This document shows, one piece after another, positions 1 through 6,828 of a stretch of DNA of 8,601 bases. The translations under genes and the position numbers were made by a program. Within the stretch, counting starts at the first letter, position 1. Each line of letters starts with the position of its first letter. A model generated the notes under the pieces. That model had not been told where the DNA came from and made no database searches. It saw only the letters and a program-made list of their open reading frames with translations. Source of the stretch: UBA11996 sp964394975 (GTDB taxonomy: Bacteria > Chloroflexota > Dehalococcoidia > Lucifugimonadales > UBA826); assembly GCA_964394975.1 (NCBI GenBank), contig CAYMZR010000089.1, positions 1-8,601 on the forward strand, in the 5' to 3' direction.

Positions 1-1130
1 TTTTAAATCTTTTGGTAGCGCATCTACTATTGGCTGGTTTTTTCTCTCTCTTTATGGTGGTTCCTGGCTTCATTGATAGATTGGGAGGTAAAGAATGGGA
101 AATAGGTGTAATTATTGCGACTTTCGGGTTGGCAGGGGTAATTATTCGGCCCATGGCGGGTAAATGGATACTAAAATCTGGCCCAAAGAGAGTAATAATT
201 TGTGGAATCCTAATATTTGTTGGTACTACTGTCCTTTATCTACCTCTTCCAAGCGAGTGGTGGATCGTTCCGGTTCGTATGGTTCAAGGAGTAGGTCTTG
301 CGATAGCGCCGGTGGCCACTAGTACGGTGGTTGCAAATTTAGCACCAGAATCCAGGAGAGGCGAAGGGATGTCTTACATGGGTAACTCAATCTCAATTGC
401 CCAGTTGTATGCGCCACCGATTGGTTTTTTTATAGCAGATAGTTTTAGCTTCTCTCTTGCTTTTATTGTGGCCTCTGCCGTTGCTTTGGCAGCTTTTTTT
501 GTATGTCTAGCTATGTCTGATTCCAAAACTAGAATGCCGATCGTATCAGAAGAGAATCAAACTTCTGATGCTCCTCTGATTAGTAGGGCGGCTATTTTTC
601 CTACTCTGATTTTCCTCACATATGCCTTTACTATGGCCCCGGTAAGTACATTTCTACCGATGCTGTCTGATGTTAGGGAACTAGGGGTCAACCCAGGGTT
701 CTACTTCACTATATTGTCCGGTATGACCATGTTAACCACATTACTAAGTGGACGTATAGCTGATAGGTTCGGGAGATCTGCAGTAATCGTTCCAGGCCTT
801 ATATTAGTATCTATGGCAATGTTTATGCTCTCGGGAGCCTTCGATTCAAGTTTGTTTTTTGGAGCTGCCTTTCTTCATGGTATTGGTTACGGGCTTATCT
901 ATCCGGGAATAAATTCTTTAGTAGTGGACCGTGTTAAATCTAATGAGAGAGGTTCGGCGATAGGAACTTTGCAGCAAGCCTGGGATATAGGGGCCTCAGG
1001 AGGTAATTTTATAGTTGGTCCGATAATCGGAGCTTTAGGTGTTGGCTCAGGGTTTGTCATTGTTGGAGCAGGGGCAGCGACGGGAATGATTGGGTTTGTC
1101 ACTGGAAATCGAAAGGCAAAGTCATCTTGA
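1..1130 (+). CDS. MFS transporter, 5'-truncated by window edge
   Basis: Inner-membrane secondary transporter of the major facilitator superfamily (12-helix type). The reading frame is open back to base 3 (Leu-Asn-Leu before the TTG at 12), and no ribosome site precedes that TTG. The true start therefore probably lies outside the window, with roughly ten residues missing. Counting from the TTG, hydrophobic helices fill residues 1-170, a polar central loop spans about 170-195, and a second hydrophobic half follows. The loop between helices 2 and 3 has a degenerate motif A (G50-K-W-I-L-K-S-G-P-K-R). The equivalent loop of the second half is a good copy (SGRIADRFGR). The segment RMVQGVGLAIAP with a following SRRGEG is typical of sugar/drug efflux-type MFS proteins. 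The substrate cannot be read from the sequence. Its position before a catabolic gene run suggests uptake or export of the pathway substrate, which is inference. The fold assignment is secure. Confidence 0.9.
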   Translation, partial: LNLLVAHLLLAGFFSLFMVVPGFIDRLGGKEWEIGVIIATFGLAGVIIRPMAGKWILKSGPKRVIICGILIFVGTTVLYLPLPSEWWIVPVRMVQGVGLAIAPVATSTVVANLAPESRRGEGMSYMGNSISIAQLYAPPIGFFIADSFSFSLAFIVASAVALAAFFVCLAMSDSKTRMPIVSEENQTSDAPLISRAAIFPTLIFLTYAFTMAPVSTFLPMLSDVRELGVNPGFYFTILSGMTMLTTLLSGRIADRFGRSAVIVPGLILVSMAMFMLSGAFDSSLFFGAAFLHGIGYGLIYPGINSLVVDRVKSNERGSAIGTLQQAWDIGASGGNFIVGPIIGALGVGSGFVIVGAGAATGMIGFVTGNRKAKSS

Positions 1131-1218
1131 TAGACCTGCTGAAAACGACTAAGTACAATGCACAAACAAATTTCGATAGCTGACTCGAGGTCGAATATCA
1201 GTCTTTAGGAGTGAACTA

Positions 1219-2046
1219 ATGAATGGAGAGCAGTTAAGACAGAAAACTAGCGTCGGGGGTATTGTTTACGGAACCATGATTAGTATGGGTCGTAACCCAA
1301 GGTGGACTCAGACGATTTCTGCCTTCGGTTTGGATTACGTGATAATAGATACTGAACATGCACCGAGAAGCCGCGCTGAAGTTGCAGATTTCTTAGCGGC
1401 CTTTAATTACAGTGGGGTTGTTCCGATTGTAAGAATTCCGATTCCTGCTTCTCACTACGTCACTATGTACATTGATGCCGGGGCGCAGGGAATCCTCGCT
1501 CCTTACTGTGAAACAGTCGATCAGGTAAAAGAAGTCGTAGCTGCCGCTAGATGGAGGCCTCTGAAAGGAGCGTTGGCAGAAAGAGCAGTTGAGACAGGAC
1601 AGTTGCCAAGTGAAGCCACAAAGTCATATCTTGAGAATCGGAATAAGAACAATGTATGCATCATAGGAATTGAGAGCGTCCCAGGTATAGAAAATTTAGA
1701 AAATATACTAAAGGTAGATGGGATTGATGGAGTATTTGTCGGTCCTAACGATCTCACAATAACTTTGGGGATACCAGACCAATATGATCATCCCGATTAC
1801 GAGGCTGCTTTGCGTGAAATTATTTCAAAAAGCCAGGCTGCAGGTAAACCAGTCCTAATTCACCATCAAACAGTTCCATTGACTCAAAAATGGCTTAGAG
1901 AGGGTGCGAGGTTTGTCCTTTATTCCAGTGATGCTCGGACTATGCATAACGGTTATCGGGAAGAATTTGGGGAAATCAAATCTTTAGGGCTGGAGCTCGG
2001 AGGAGAGTCCCCAGATGATATTGGTGAATCAGACGAAGTAATATAG
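1219..2046 (+). CDS. HpcH/HpaI aldolase-family protein
   Basis: Cytosolic TIM-barrel protein of the HpcH/HpaI family, 275 aa, close to the family's usual 250-270. Known members are class II, metal-dependent pyruvate aldolases that cleave 4-hydroxy-2-oxo acids to pyruvate and an aldehyde. Visible landmarks are D44-T-E-H47 (family His), the strand PIVRIP with R72 (pyruvate-binding Arg), E152 in GIES and D178 in GPNDL, which would be the two metal ligands. HPDY and the IDGVFVGPNDL strand are also family-typical. Two deviations stand out. The Gln usually two residues before the metal Glu is G150, and the usual YPPxGxRG loop reads RWRPLKGALAERA (residues 111-123). The ATG at 1219 follows AGGAG at 1207-1211 with 7 nt spacing. 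The stop overlaps the next gene's ribosome site, so the pair is probably translationally coupled. The fold is well supported; the exact substrate and even aldolase activity are inferred. Confidence 0.88.
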   Translation: MNGEQLRQKTSVGGIVYGTMISMGRNPRWTQTISAFGLDYVIIDTEHAPRSRAEVADFLAAFNYSGVVPIVRIPIPASHYVTMYIDAGAQGILAPYCETVDQVKEVVAAARWRPLKGALAERAVETGQLPSEATKSYLENRNKNNVCIIGIESVPGIENLENILKVDGIDGVFVGPNDLTITLGIPDQYDHPDYEAALREIISKSQAAGKPVLIHHQTVPLTQKWLREGARFVLYSSDARTMHNGYREEFGEIKSLGLELGGESPDDIGESDEVI

Positions 2047-2058
2047 GAGATAACAATA

Positions 2059-2955
2059 ATGAGTTGGGATTTTATAGCTGTACAAGGACCGTTTGGTGGG
2101 ACCAGTGAAGGTCCTGTTTGGGATGGGGATTCCCTTTTATTCACCCACATTCCCGATAGCAAAATTTACAAATTTGATCCGAATACTAGTACAACTAAGG
2201 TATTTCGGGAAAACACTAATTGCGCAAATGGATTGATGTTTGATGAGGATGGAAATTTATATGGATGTGAAGGCGGAGGACGAAGGGTTGTTAGATATGA
2301 CGATGAATCCACTGAAGTACTCGCAGATTCCTATCAAGGCAATAAATTTAACGTCCCCAATGATTTGGCAATAGACCCTGAAGGGAGAATTTGGTTTACA
2401 GATCCATTTTATGAAGGAGCCGGTGGGCCTTGGAGTGAAGATAGATCTAATAAGGAACTAGATCACGACTCCGTTTACCGGATAGATATGAAGGATGGAA
2501 AATCAACCGGTGTGAGCAGAGTCACGGAAGACACCACACGGCCAAATGGGCTACTTTTCTCATTGGACTTTAAGATCTTATACGTTGCTCAAAGTGGGCG
2601 TTTACCAGAAGAAAAAAGACAGCTAAGAGCATATCCAGTCAATTCGGATGGTTCTTTGGGGACCCACGAAGTGATACATGATTTTGGTGAGCACAGAGGC
2701 ATAGACGGTATGGTTCTGGATGTTGAAGGAAATATTGTCGCAACGGCCGGATACAAAGCAGGTGGACCAGGCCCGATGATATATGTTTTCTCAGCCTCCG
2801 GAGAGGTATTGGAAACCCATCCCACCCCATTTGATCGTCCTACAAATTGTTCCTTTGGTGGGGAAGATCTATCAACTTTATACGTGACTACCATTGATGG
2901 GTTCTTGCTGAGGGCATTCACGGAAAAGCAGGGTCGCCTTGCCTTCCCAAACTAA
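2059..2955 (+). CDS. SMP-30/gluconolactonase/LRE family protein
   Basis: Six-bladed beta-propeller protein, 298 aa, of the SMP-30/gluconolactonase-like family. Known members are divalent-metal-dependent lactonases that hydrolyse sugar lactones to aldonic acids. The expected metal and active-site residues are present in order: E17 in SEGPVW, N101 in VPNDLAID, N163 in RPNGL and D216 in GIDGMVLD. By analogy with human SMP-30, E17, N163 and D216 would hold the metal and N101 would contact substrate. Blade repeats are visible as NGLMFDEDGNLYG, IDPEGRIWFTDP and LDVEGNIVATAG. No signal peptide is seen, so it is probably cytosolic. The ATG has AGGAGA at 2045-2050 overlapping the upstream TAG. Lying between an aldolase-like and an oxidoreductase gene, it fits the step that opens a lactone made by a dehydrogenase. 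The substrate is unknown, and other hydrolases share this fold. Confidence 0.88.
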   Translation: MSWDFIAVQGPFGGTSEGPVWDGDSLLFTHIPDSKIYKFDPNTSTTKVFRENTNCANGLMFDEDGNLYGCEGGGRRVVRYDDESTEVLADSYQGNKFNVPNDLAIDPEGRIWFTDPFYEGAGGPWSEDRSNKELDHDSVYRIDMKDGKSTGVSRVTEDTTRPNGLLFSLDFKILYVAQSGRLPEEKRQLRAYPVNSDGSLGTHEVIHDFGEHRGIDGMVLDVEGNIVATAGYKAGGPGPMIYVFSASGEVLETHPTPFDRPTNCSFGGEDLSTLYVTTIDGFLLRAFTEKQGRLAFPN

Positions 2956-2970
2956 TTCTGCTGTGAATAA

Positions 2971-2990
2971 GAGAGGAGTTTGATAACTTG
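2971..2990 (+). promoter_or_regulatory. Ribosome binding site and TTG start of FAD oxidoreductase
   Basis: AGAGGAG at 2972-2978 sits 9 nt before a TTG at 2988. The first in-frame ATG lies at codon 45, beyond the FAD-binding GxGxxG motif, so TTG is the only start that keeps the fold intact. Confidence 0.8.
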
Positions 2991-4172
2991 AAAGCTGACG
3001 CAATTGTCATAGGTGCCGGAATAGCAGGTTGTTCTGCTGCTCTTCATCTATCCGAAGCTGGGATAGAAACCATACTTTTGGAAAAGGGTGAAGTATCAGG
3101 AGAAGCATCGGGCGTAAATATGGGAGGCCTCGGAGGAACCGGATGGGGTTACCAACCAGGGTTACAAGAATATCTAACCATGGGTAGCCTGAATATTTTT
3201 AAACGGCTGCAAATGGAATTAGGTTTCGATTTAGAATTCAGACAATCAGGATCTTTCACTGCAATACATGACGAAGATCAATATATTTATGCTCAAAATC
3301 GAGTGCTAGAGTCCCAAAAGAATGGCTTTAATCTTCAATTACTCAGTTCCTATGAGGCAAAAGCGATAGAACCTGAATTGAATCTAGATTTATTAGGTTA
3401 TGTGTATGCCCCTACTAGAGGGCAGGCCGATCCTTTGAAGACAACTCGCGCCTTTGGGCAGGCTGCTTCTCAAGCAGGGACAAAGATTCAGACAGAAACA
3501 ATAGTTATCGGCCTCCGATCGAATCAGGGGATATGGGAAGTGGAGACAAACAGGGGTATTTATCAGGGTCAATCGGTTGTTATTGCTGCTGGAGCTTGGT
3601 CAAAAGATATTGGCGAAATGGTAGGGGCCAATATTCCCATAGAACCGGTAGTTGGTCAGATGTGGTCCACAGATGCATTGCCGCCACGTGTTTTCAGTAC
3701 GATATCTTCTTTTGAATCGAGTTTTCATTGGAGTGAGAATCTATACGTGGATGACAAATCTCCGCCGGAGTTGACGCATTTCCAAGAAGAAAGGGTAACA
3801 AGACATCTTTATGGCAGGCAGCGAAAAAGCGGGGAAATTATTTTTGGTGGGGATCGTAGGAACGCTGGGTTTAATAAGACCTTGGATGCGTCTGGGTTGG
3901 AAGTTAACAAAGGGCATGCCACTGAAGTTTTGCCATTACTATCTGGACTACCGATTTCAACTACCTGGTCGGGATTAATGCCATTTTCAAAAGATGGTAA
4001 ACCGGTAATCGGTCGTATACCTGGGAATGACAATTTATATGTCGTAACAGGCTTATGTTCCTCTGGTTTTGGTAGAGGACCGGGCGCTGGGATGTTGATT
4101 GCTGACTTAGTAACTCGATCTGAAGCACATCCGGTTTTGGCGGAATCAGACCCAGCTAGATTTGCTTCATAG
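2988..4172 (+). CDS. FAD-dependent oxidoreductase, DAO family
   Basis: Flavoprotein of the D-amino-acid oxidase/glycine oxidase/sarcosine oxidase-beta group, 394 aa, within the family's usual 370-420. The N-terminus carries the dinucleotide-binding motif G9-A-G-I-A-G14, with E32 at the end of the second strand to bind the FAD ribose. These are followed by the family's ASG-N-GG segment at about 41-47. GQADP at 145-149, the GAWS turn at 202-205 and a C-terminal DGKPVIG...LYVVTG...GFGRGPGAG (336-368) are the other usual DAO landmarks. Members oxidise amines, N-methyl amino acids, D-amino acids or hydroxy acids, with oxygen or another acceptor. The substrate here cannot be read. It is the last gene before a 71-nt AT-rich gap and lies 32 nt behind the lactonase gene, so it probably belongs to the same transcript. 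FAD binding is secure; the pathway role is inference. Confidence 0.88.
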   Translation: MKADAIVIGAGIAGCSAALHLSEAGIETILLEKGEVSGEASGVNMGGLGGTGWGYQPGLQEYLTMGSLNIFKRLQMELGFDLEFRQSGSFTAIHDEDQYIYAQNRVLESQKNGFNLQLLSSYEAKAIEPELNLDLLGYVYAPTRGQADPLKTTRAFGQAASQAGTKIQTETIVIGLRSNQGIWEVETNRGIYQGQSVVIAAGAWSKDIGEMVGANIPIEPVVGQMWSTDALPPRVFSTISSFESSFHWSENLYVDDKSPPELTHFQEERVTRHLYGRQRKSGEIIFGGDRRNAGFNKTLDASGLEVNKGHATEVLPLLSGLPISTTWSGLMPFSKDGKPVIGRIPGNDNLYVVTGLCSSGFGRGPGAGMLIADLVTRSEAHPVLAESDPARFAS

Positions 4173-4185
4173 ACTGCATGGTCAA

Positions 4186-4212
4186 GACTCAAATATAATT
4201 TATATTCAAGTC
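4186..4212. promoter_or_regulatory. AT-rich imperfect palindrome containing TATAAT, possible promoter/operator
   Basis: A 27-nt inverted repeat centred on base 4199. The inner arms AATATAA (4192-4198) and TTATATT (4200-4206) match perfectly, as do the outer arms GACT (4186-4189) and AGTC (4209-4212), with two mismatched pairs between, giving 11 of 13 pairs. TATAAT at 4194-4199 is a perfect sigma-70-type -10 hexamer, but no convincing -35 lies 16-18 nt upstream. This is the only clear dyad in the gaps between genes and lies 31 nt before the Gfo/Idh/MocA start. A dyad over a -10 box would suit a repressor site. A short T-run follows (4217-4221), so a weak terminator for the upstream genes is an alternative. 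The symmetry is seen directly; the function is a guess. Confidence 0.4.
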
Positions 4213-4230
4213 AATAATTTTTAAAACTAA

Positions 4231-4246
4231 AGGGGTGTTATTGATG
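4231..4246 (+). promoter_or_regulatory. Ribosome binding site choosing the ATG at 4244
   Basis: AGGGGTG at 4231-4237 lies 6 nt before ATG 4244. An in-frame GTG at 4235 falls inside this ribosome site and cannot itself be the start if the site is used. The TTG at 4241 would be too close. The protein is therefore 349 aa. Confidence 0.7.
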
Positions 4247-5293
4247 ACTAATGAAACCATAAAAATTGGACTTATAGGTGCTGGTGGGAATACAAAACTT
4301 AGGCACATTCCTGGTTTTAATGAGATGGAGAACGTGGTGATAGATAGTGTCTGCAATAGAAGCATGGCTTCTGGGCAGAGAGTCGCCGACGAATTTGGTA
4401 TCGAAAAGGTTTATGACAACTGGGTAGATGTAATGGAAGACCCAGATAACGATGCTGTATGTATCGGCACATGGCCATATATGCACTGCACCTTGGTTTT
4501 AGCTGCTTTAGAGAGCGGAAAACATGTACAGACTGAGGCTAGGATGGCCACAAATGCTGCAGAGGCTCACATTATGCTGGAGGCCTCGAAGAATTTTCCA
4601 GATTTGATCACTCAAATAGTTCCAGCGCCACACACATTGAATGTGGACAAAACTATAAAAGGTTTAATTGCTGATGGGTATCTAGGGAATATTTTATCAG
4701 TAGATGCTGCGATAACCCAGGGGGGATTTGTAGATAAAGATAAGCCATATCATTGGCGTCAGAGCCGAGATTTCAGTGGTTACAATATCATGGGATTAGG
4801 AATTTGGTACGAAGCCTTAATGCGCTGGATAGGGGCGGCGGCCACAGTTCAGGCTATTACCCGGATAACAGTTCCTCAGAGACCTGACGATAGCGGTAAT
4901 TTGAAGGTTTTATCTATTCCCGATCATGTAGAAATACTGTGTGAAATGTTTAGTGGTCCGGTTTTACACATCAGGTTTAGTGATGTGCTAGGGCATGCTC
5001 CAGGAAATGGGGTGTGGATTTATGGAACGGAGGGCACATTACACGTGGATGCTTCAAACCAAACAGATATTAAACTGTTCGGTGGTAGAAAGTCGGACTC
5101 CGGTTTGTCAGAGATATCCATAAAGCCGGAATTAGGAGGAGCATGGAGAGTAGAAGAGGAATTTATTAACGCAATAAGAGGGGTTGAAGAGATAACACAT
5201 ACATCTTTTCAGGATGGAGTTAGGTACATGGAATTTACCGAAGCAGTTACTCGCAGCTCTCAATCGGGAGAGAAAATATATCTGCCGCTTTAG
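4244..5293 (+). CDS. Gfo/Idh/MocA-family oxidoreductase with atypical catalytic residues
   Basis: Cytosolic two-domain dehydrogenase-like protein, 349 aa, normal for the family. The N-terminal Rossmann half (about 1-120) begins IGLIGAGGNTKLRH (residues 8-21), a variant of the NAD(P)-binding glycine motif with T17 replacing the last Gly. It continues with VCNRS at the second-strand end and the A-V-C-I-G-T-W-P strand (71-78). The C-terminal alpha/beta half follows. Most family members have EKP at the active site; here it is E98-A-R100. The usual G-x-H-x-x-D helix reads LGIWYEALMRW, so the His is W188 and the Asp is A191. I believe a recognisable subfamily shares the NTKLRH, EARMA and GIWYEALMRW signatures, so this looks like lineage-specific chemistry rather than decay. 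Relatives oxidise sugars, inositols or sugar acids with NAD(P). Here the substrate, and even the reaction, are uncertain. It heads the second half of the cluster, behind the 4186-4212 palindrome. Confidence 0.85.
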   Translation: MTNETIKIGLIGAGGNTKLRHIPGFNEMENVVIDSVCNRSMASGQRVADEFGIEKVYDNWVDVMEDPDNDAVCIGTWPYMHCTLVLAALESGKHVQTEARMATNAAEAHIMLEASKNFPDLITQIVPAPHTLNVDKTIKGLIADGYLGNILSVDAAITQGGFVDKDKPYHWRQSRDFSGYNIMGLGIWYEALMRWIGAAATVQAITRITVPQRPDDSGNLKVLSIPDHVEILCEMFSGPVLHIRFSDVLGHAPGNGVWIYGTEGTLHVDASNQTDIKLFGGRKSDSGLSEISIKPELGGAWRVEEEFINAIRGVEEITHTSFQDGVRYMEFTEAVTRSSQSGEKIYLPL

Positions 5294-5302
5294 CTATTAA
5301 TT

Positions 5303-5319
5303 GGGAGTATTTGAATATG
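5303..5319 (+). promoter_or_regulatory. Ribosome binding site choosing the ATG at 5317
   Basis: GGGAG at 5303-5307 is 9 nt before ATG 5317. The in-frame TTG at 5311 would leave only 3 nt of spacing, so the ATG start is preferred, giving a 397-aa aminotransferase. Confidence 0.6.
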
Positions 5320-6510
5320 CCGTATAACTATCAGGATCTAGCCTCAACGACACTGCCGCCGGAAATAGGAATGCCTCCAGGATTAAGAGAGGATGCAAAT
5401 TTCATATTCTCGGTGACTTATACTGATCCAGACGCTATGGCTCTAAAGGAATTTGCTCAAGCAGCTGCCACTGCAATTGAAAGAGATGGAAAAGATCTGG
5501 GGACCTACCCTCCTCCTCAAGGCCATCTAGCACTTAGGGAATTTATTTCTTCTGAATTATCTGCCAAAAGAGGATCAGAAATTTCCCCGGAGAATATTTT
5601 CTTGACCAGTGGAGCAGGCGGAGCCTGCCAGGTGTTTGTGGATTCGTTTATAAATCCGGGTGATGTGGTAATGATGGATGAATTTTGTTATCACGGTAGC
5701 CTTAATATGTTTCTAAAGAAAGGAGCACGTCCTTGTCATGTTGCAATGGACCAGGACGGGATTATTCCAGAAAAACTAGAGGCAGCTATAAAAGAAAATA
5801 TCCAGAATGGCGATAAGCCTAAACTTATCTACACAATTTCTGTTTATCACAACCCTACTGGAGCCACTATTAGCCTCGAAAGAAGAAAGAAAATTGTGGA
5901 AATATCCAATAAATATGAGATTCCGATAGTGGAGAATGAATCTTACGCAGATTTCCATATTGACGGTCCCAACCTACCTCCAGCTATGATCGGTTTGGAT
6001 GATGATGAGGGGGTCATGCACATTTCAGCCTTCACAAAATTGATGGGCTGTGGACTGCGATTGGGATTTGGAGCTTTTCCAGAATCAGCTAGAGAGTCAC
6101 TCGCAAAGGTTGGATTTGGTTTGGCACCAAGTCACCTAACATCCATGGCCGTGCATGAATACCTAAAAGATAATAAGTCTGCATACGTTTCAGGAGTAGC
6201 GGCATCTTTAGGTCGGAAAAGAGATGCTATGTTGAGATCATTGGGAGAATACTTTCCACCAACTTGTACTTGGACCGAACCTCAAGGTGGGATGATGATT
6301 TGGATGACACTTCCAGAAGGCACCAATACTTGGGATATTTTGGAAAAAGCTGTTGAGAAAGGTGTTAAATACAACCCTGGACCAATATTCAAAGCAGACA
6401 GGAGTGGAGGTAACCACTTAAGGCTCACTTTTAGTCATCATACTCCTGACGAAATAGAGGAAGGGATAGCTCTTTTGGCGGGAGTTTTTGAAGGAGAAGG
6501 GGTTATATAG
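5317..6510 (+). CDS. PLP-dependent class I/II aminotransferase family protein
   Basis: Fold-type I PLP enzyme, 397 aa, resembling the stand-alone aminotransferase domain of the 2-aminoadipate/MocR-like group. Landmarks in order: Y64-PPPQGHLALREFI (substrate-domain loop), TSGAGGACQ (98-105, PLP phosphate loop), Y125 (ring-stacking position), HNPTG with N179, the strand PIVENESY (203-210), SAFTK with K241 as the Schiff-base lysine, R248 for phosphate, and HLRLTFS with R369 as the carboxylate-binding Arg. In relatives the D-x-x-Y pair after the strand supplies an Asp that holds the pyridine nitrogen of PLP. Here that position is N207 and the Tyr is Y210, an unusual change. Known members move amino groups between an amino acid and a 2-oxo acid such as 2-oxoglutarate. 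It sits 23 nt behind the oxidoreductase gene and one base before gatC. The substrate is not predictable; family membership is secure. Confidence 0.88.
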   Translation: MPYNYQDLASTTLPPEIGMPPGLREDANFIFSVTYTDPDAMALKEFAQAAATAIERDGKDLGTYPPPQGHLALREFISSELSAKRGSEISPENIFLTSGAGGACQVFVDSFINPGDVVMMDEFCYHGSLNMFLKKGARPCHVAMDQDGIIPEKLEAAIKENIQNGDKPKLIYTISVYHNPTGATISLERRKKIVEISNKYEIPIVENESYADFHIDGPNLPPAMIGLDDDEGVMHISAFTKLMGCGLRLGFGAFPESARESLAKVGFGLAPSHLTSMAVHEYLKDNKSAYVSGVAASLGRKRDAMLRSLGEYFPPTCTWTEPQGGMMIWMTLPEGTNTWDILEKAVEKGVKYNPGPIFKADRSGGNHLRLTFSHHTPDEIEEGIALLAGVFEGEGVI

Positions 6511-6514
6511 ATTG
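6498..6514 (+). promoter_or_regulatory. Ribosome binding site and TTG start of gatC
   Basis: AGGGG at 6498-6502, inside the last codons of the aminotransferase gene, lies 9 nt before TTG 6512. The TTG at 6488 would place these purines inside the gene and add eight residues not typical of GatC. No in-frame ATG occurs before codon 27, which is inside the conserved helix. Confidence 0.65.
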
Positions 6515-6811
6515 GAAGAATCGAGAGAGCTAACCATCGAAGAAATCAAACAGATATCCGTGCTTACTAGGATCGCAATGACAGAAAATGAGCTGGATTT
6601 GATGCGAACACAGATGAGTGCCATATTAGACAGCGTAGCAATTCTTAATGAAGTCGATACGGAAAACGTAGAGCCGACAGGTCATTCTGTGGATATTAAA
6701 TCGGTTATGAGAGACGACGAGAAACAAGATTCATTGACTCAGGAAGAAACCCTTTTAAATGCCCCACAAAGGGAAGGTTCATTTATTAGAATCAGGGCTG
6801 TTTTAGAATAA
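6512..6811 (+). CDS. gatC: Aspartyl/glutamyl-tRNA amidotransferase subunit C
   Basis: GatC wraps around GatA and helps hold it to GatB in the GatCAB complex. That complex converts Glu-tRNA(Gln) to Gln-tRNA(Gln) and/or Asp-tRNA(Asn) to Asn-tRNA(Asn). The 99-aa product from the TTG at 6512 matches the family's usual 93-100. Visible signatures are the N-terminal helix LTIEEIKQISVLTRIAMTE, the LNEVDTENVEPTGHS turn, VMRDDE, and the C-terminal NAPQREGSFIRIRAVLE, which aligns with the usual NAP...G.I.VP..L end. The usual VP before the tail is IR here. It begins one base after the aminotransferase stop, which implies translational coupling, and is followed 17 nt later by gatA. The small size and low complexity make the call depend on several short matches plus the gatA neighbour; together they are convincing. 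Confidence 0.93.
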   Translation: MEESRELTIEEIKQISVLTRIAMTENELDLMRTQMSAILDSVAILNEVDTENVEPTGHSVDIKSVMRDDEKQDSLTQEETLLNAPQREGSFIRIRAVLE

Positions 6812-6828
6812 GGACATGCTTTATTAAT

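Noticed and set aside
12..14. TTG as a true start of the MFS transporter
   Set aside because: The frame is open to the window edge and no ribosome site is visible in the few bases upstream, so truncation is the better explanation.
1127..1159. Possible promoter TTGATA ... TACAAT in the gap before the aldolase gene
   Set aside because: The spacing between the hexamers is 21 nt, too long for a standard promoter, and in an AT-rich gap such matches are expected by chance. The gap may still hold a promoter that I cannot define.
899..1165. Reverse-strand ORF of 88 codons overlapping the MFS gene end
   Set aside because: Pro-rich antisense shadow of a clearly coding frame, with no recognisable domain. 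The same applies to the reverse ORFs inside the aldolase, lactonase, oxidase, aminotransferase and gatA genes.
1172..1195. Short inverted repeat TTCGA/TCGAA before the aldolase gene
   Set aside because: Only five paired bases around a 14-nt loop, with no T-run; too weak to call a terminator or operator.
3533..3715. Forward 60-codon ORF inside the FAD oxidoreductase gene
   Set aside because: It is out of frame within a gene with strong family motifs throughout, and its composition is not protein-like.
6816..6827. ATG between gatC and gatA
   Set aside because: It opens only three codons before a TAA and is out of frame with gatA.
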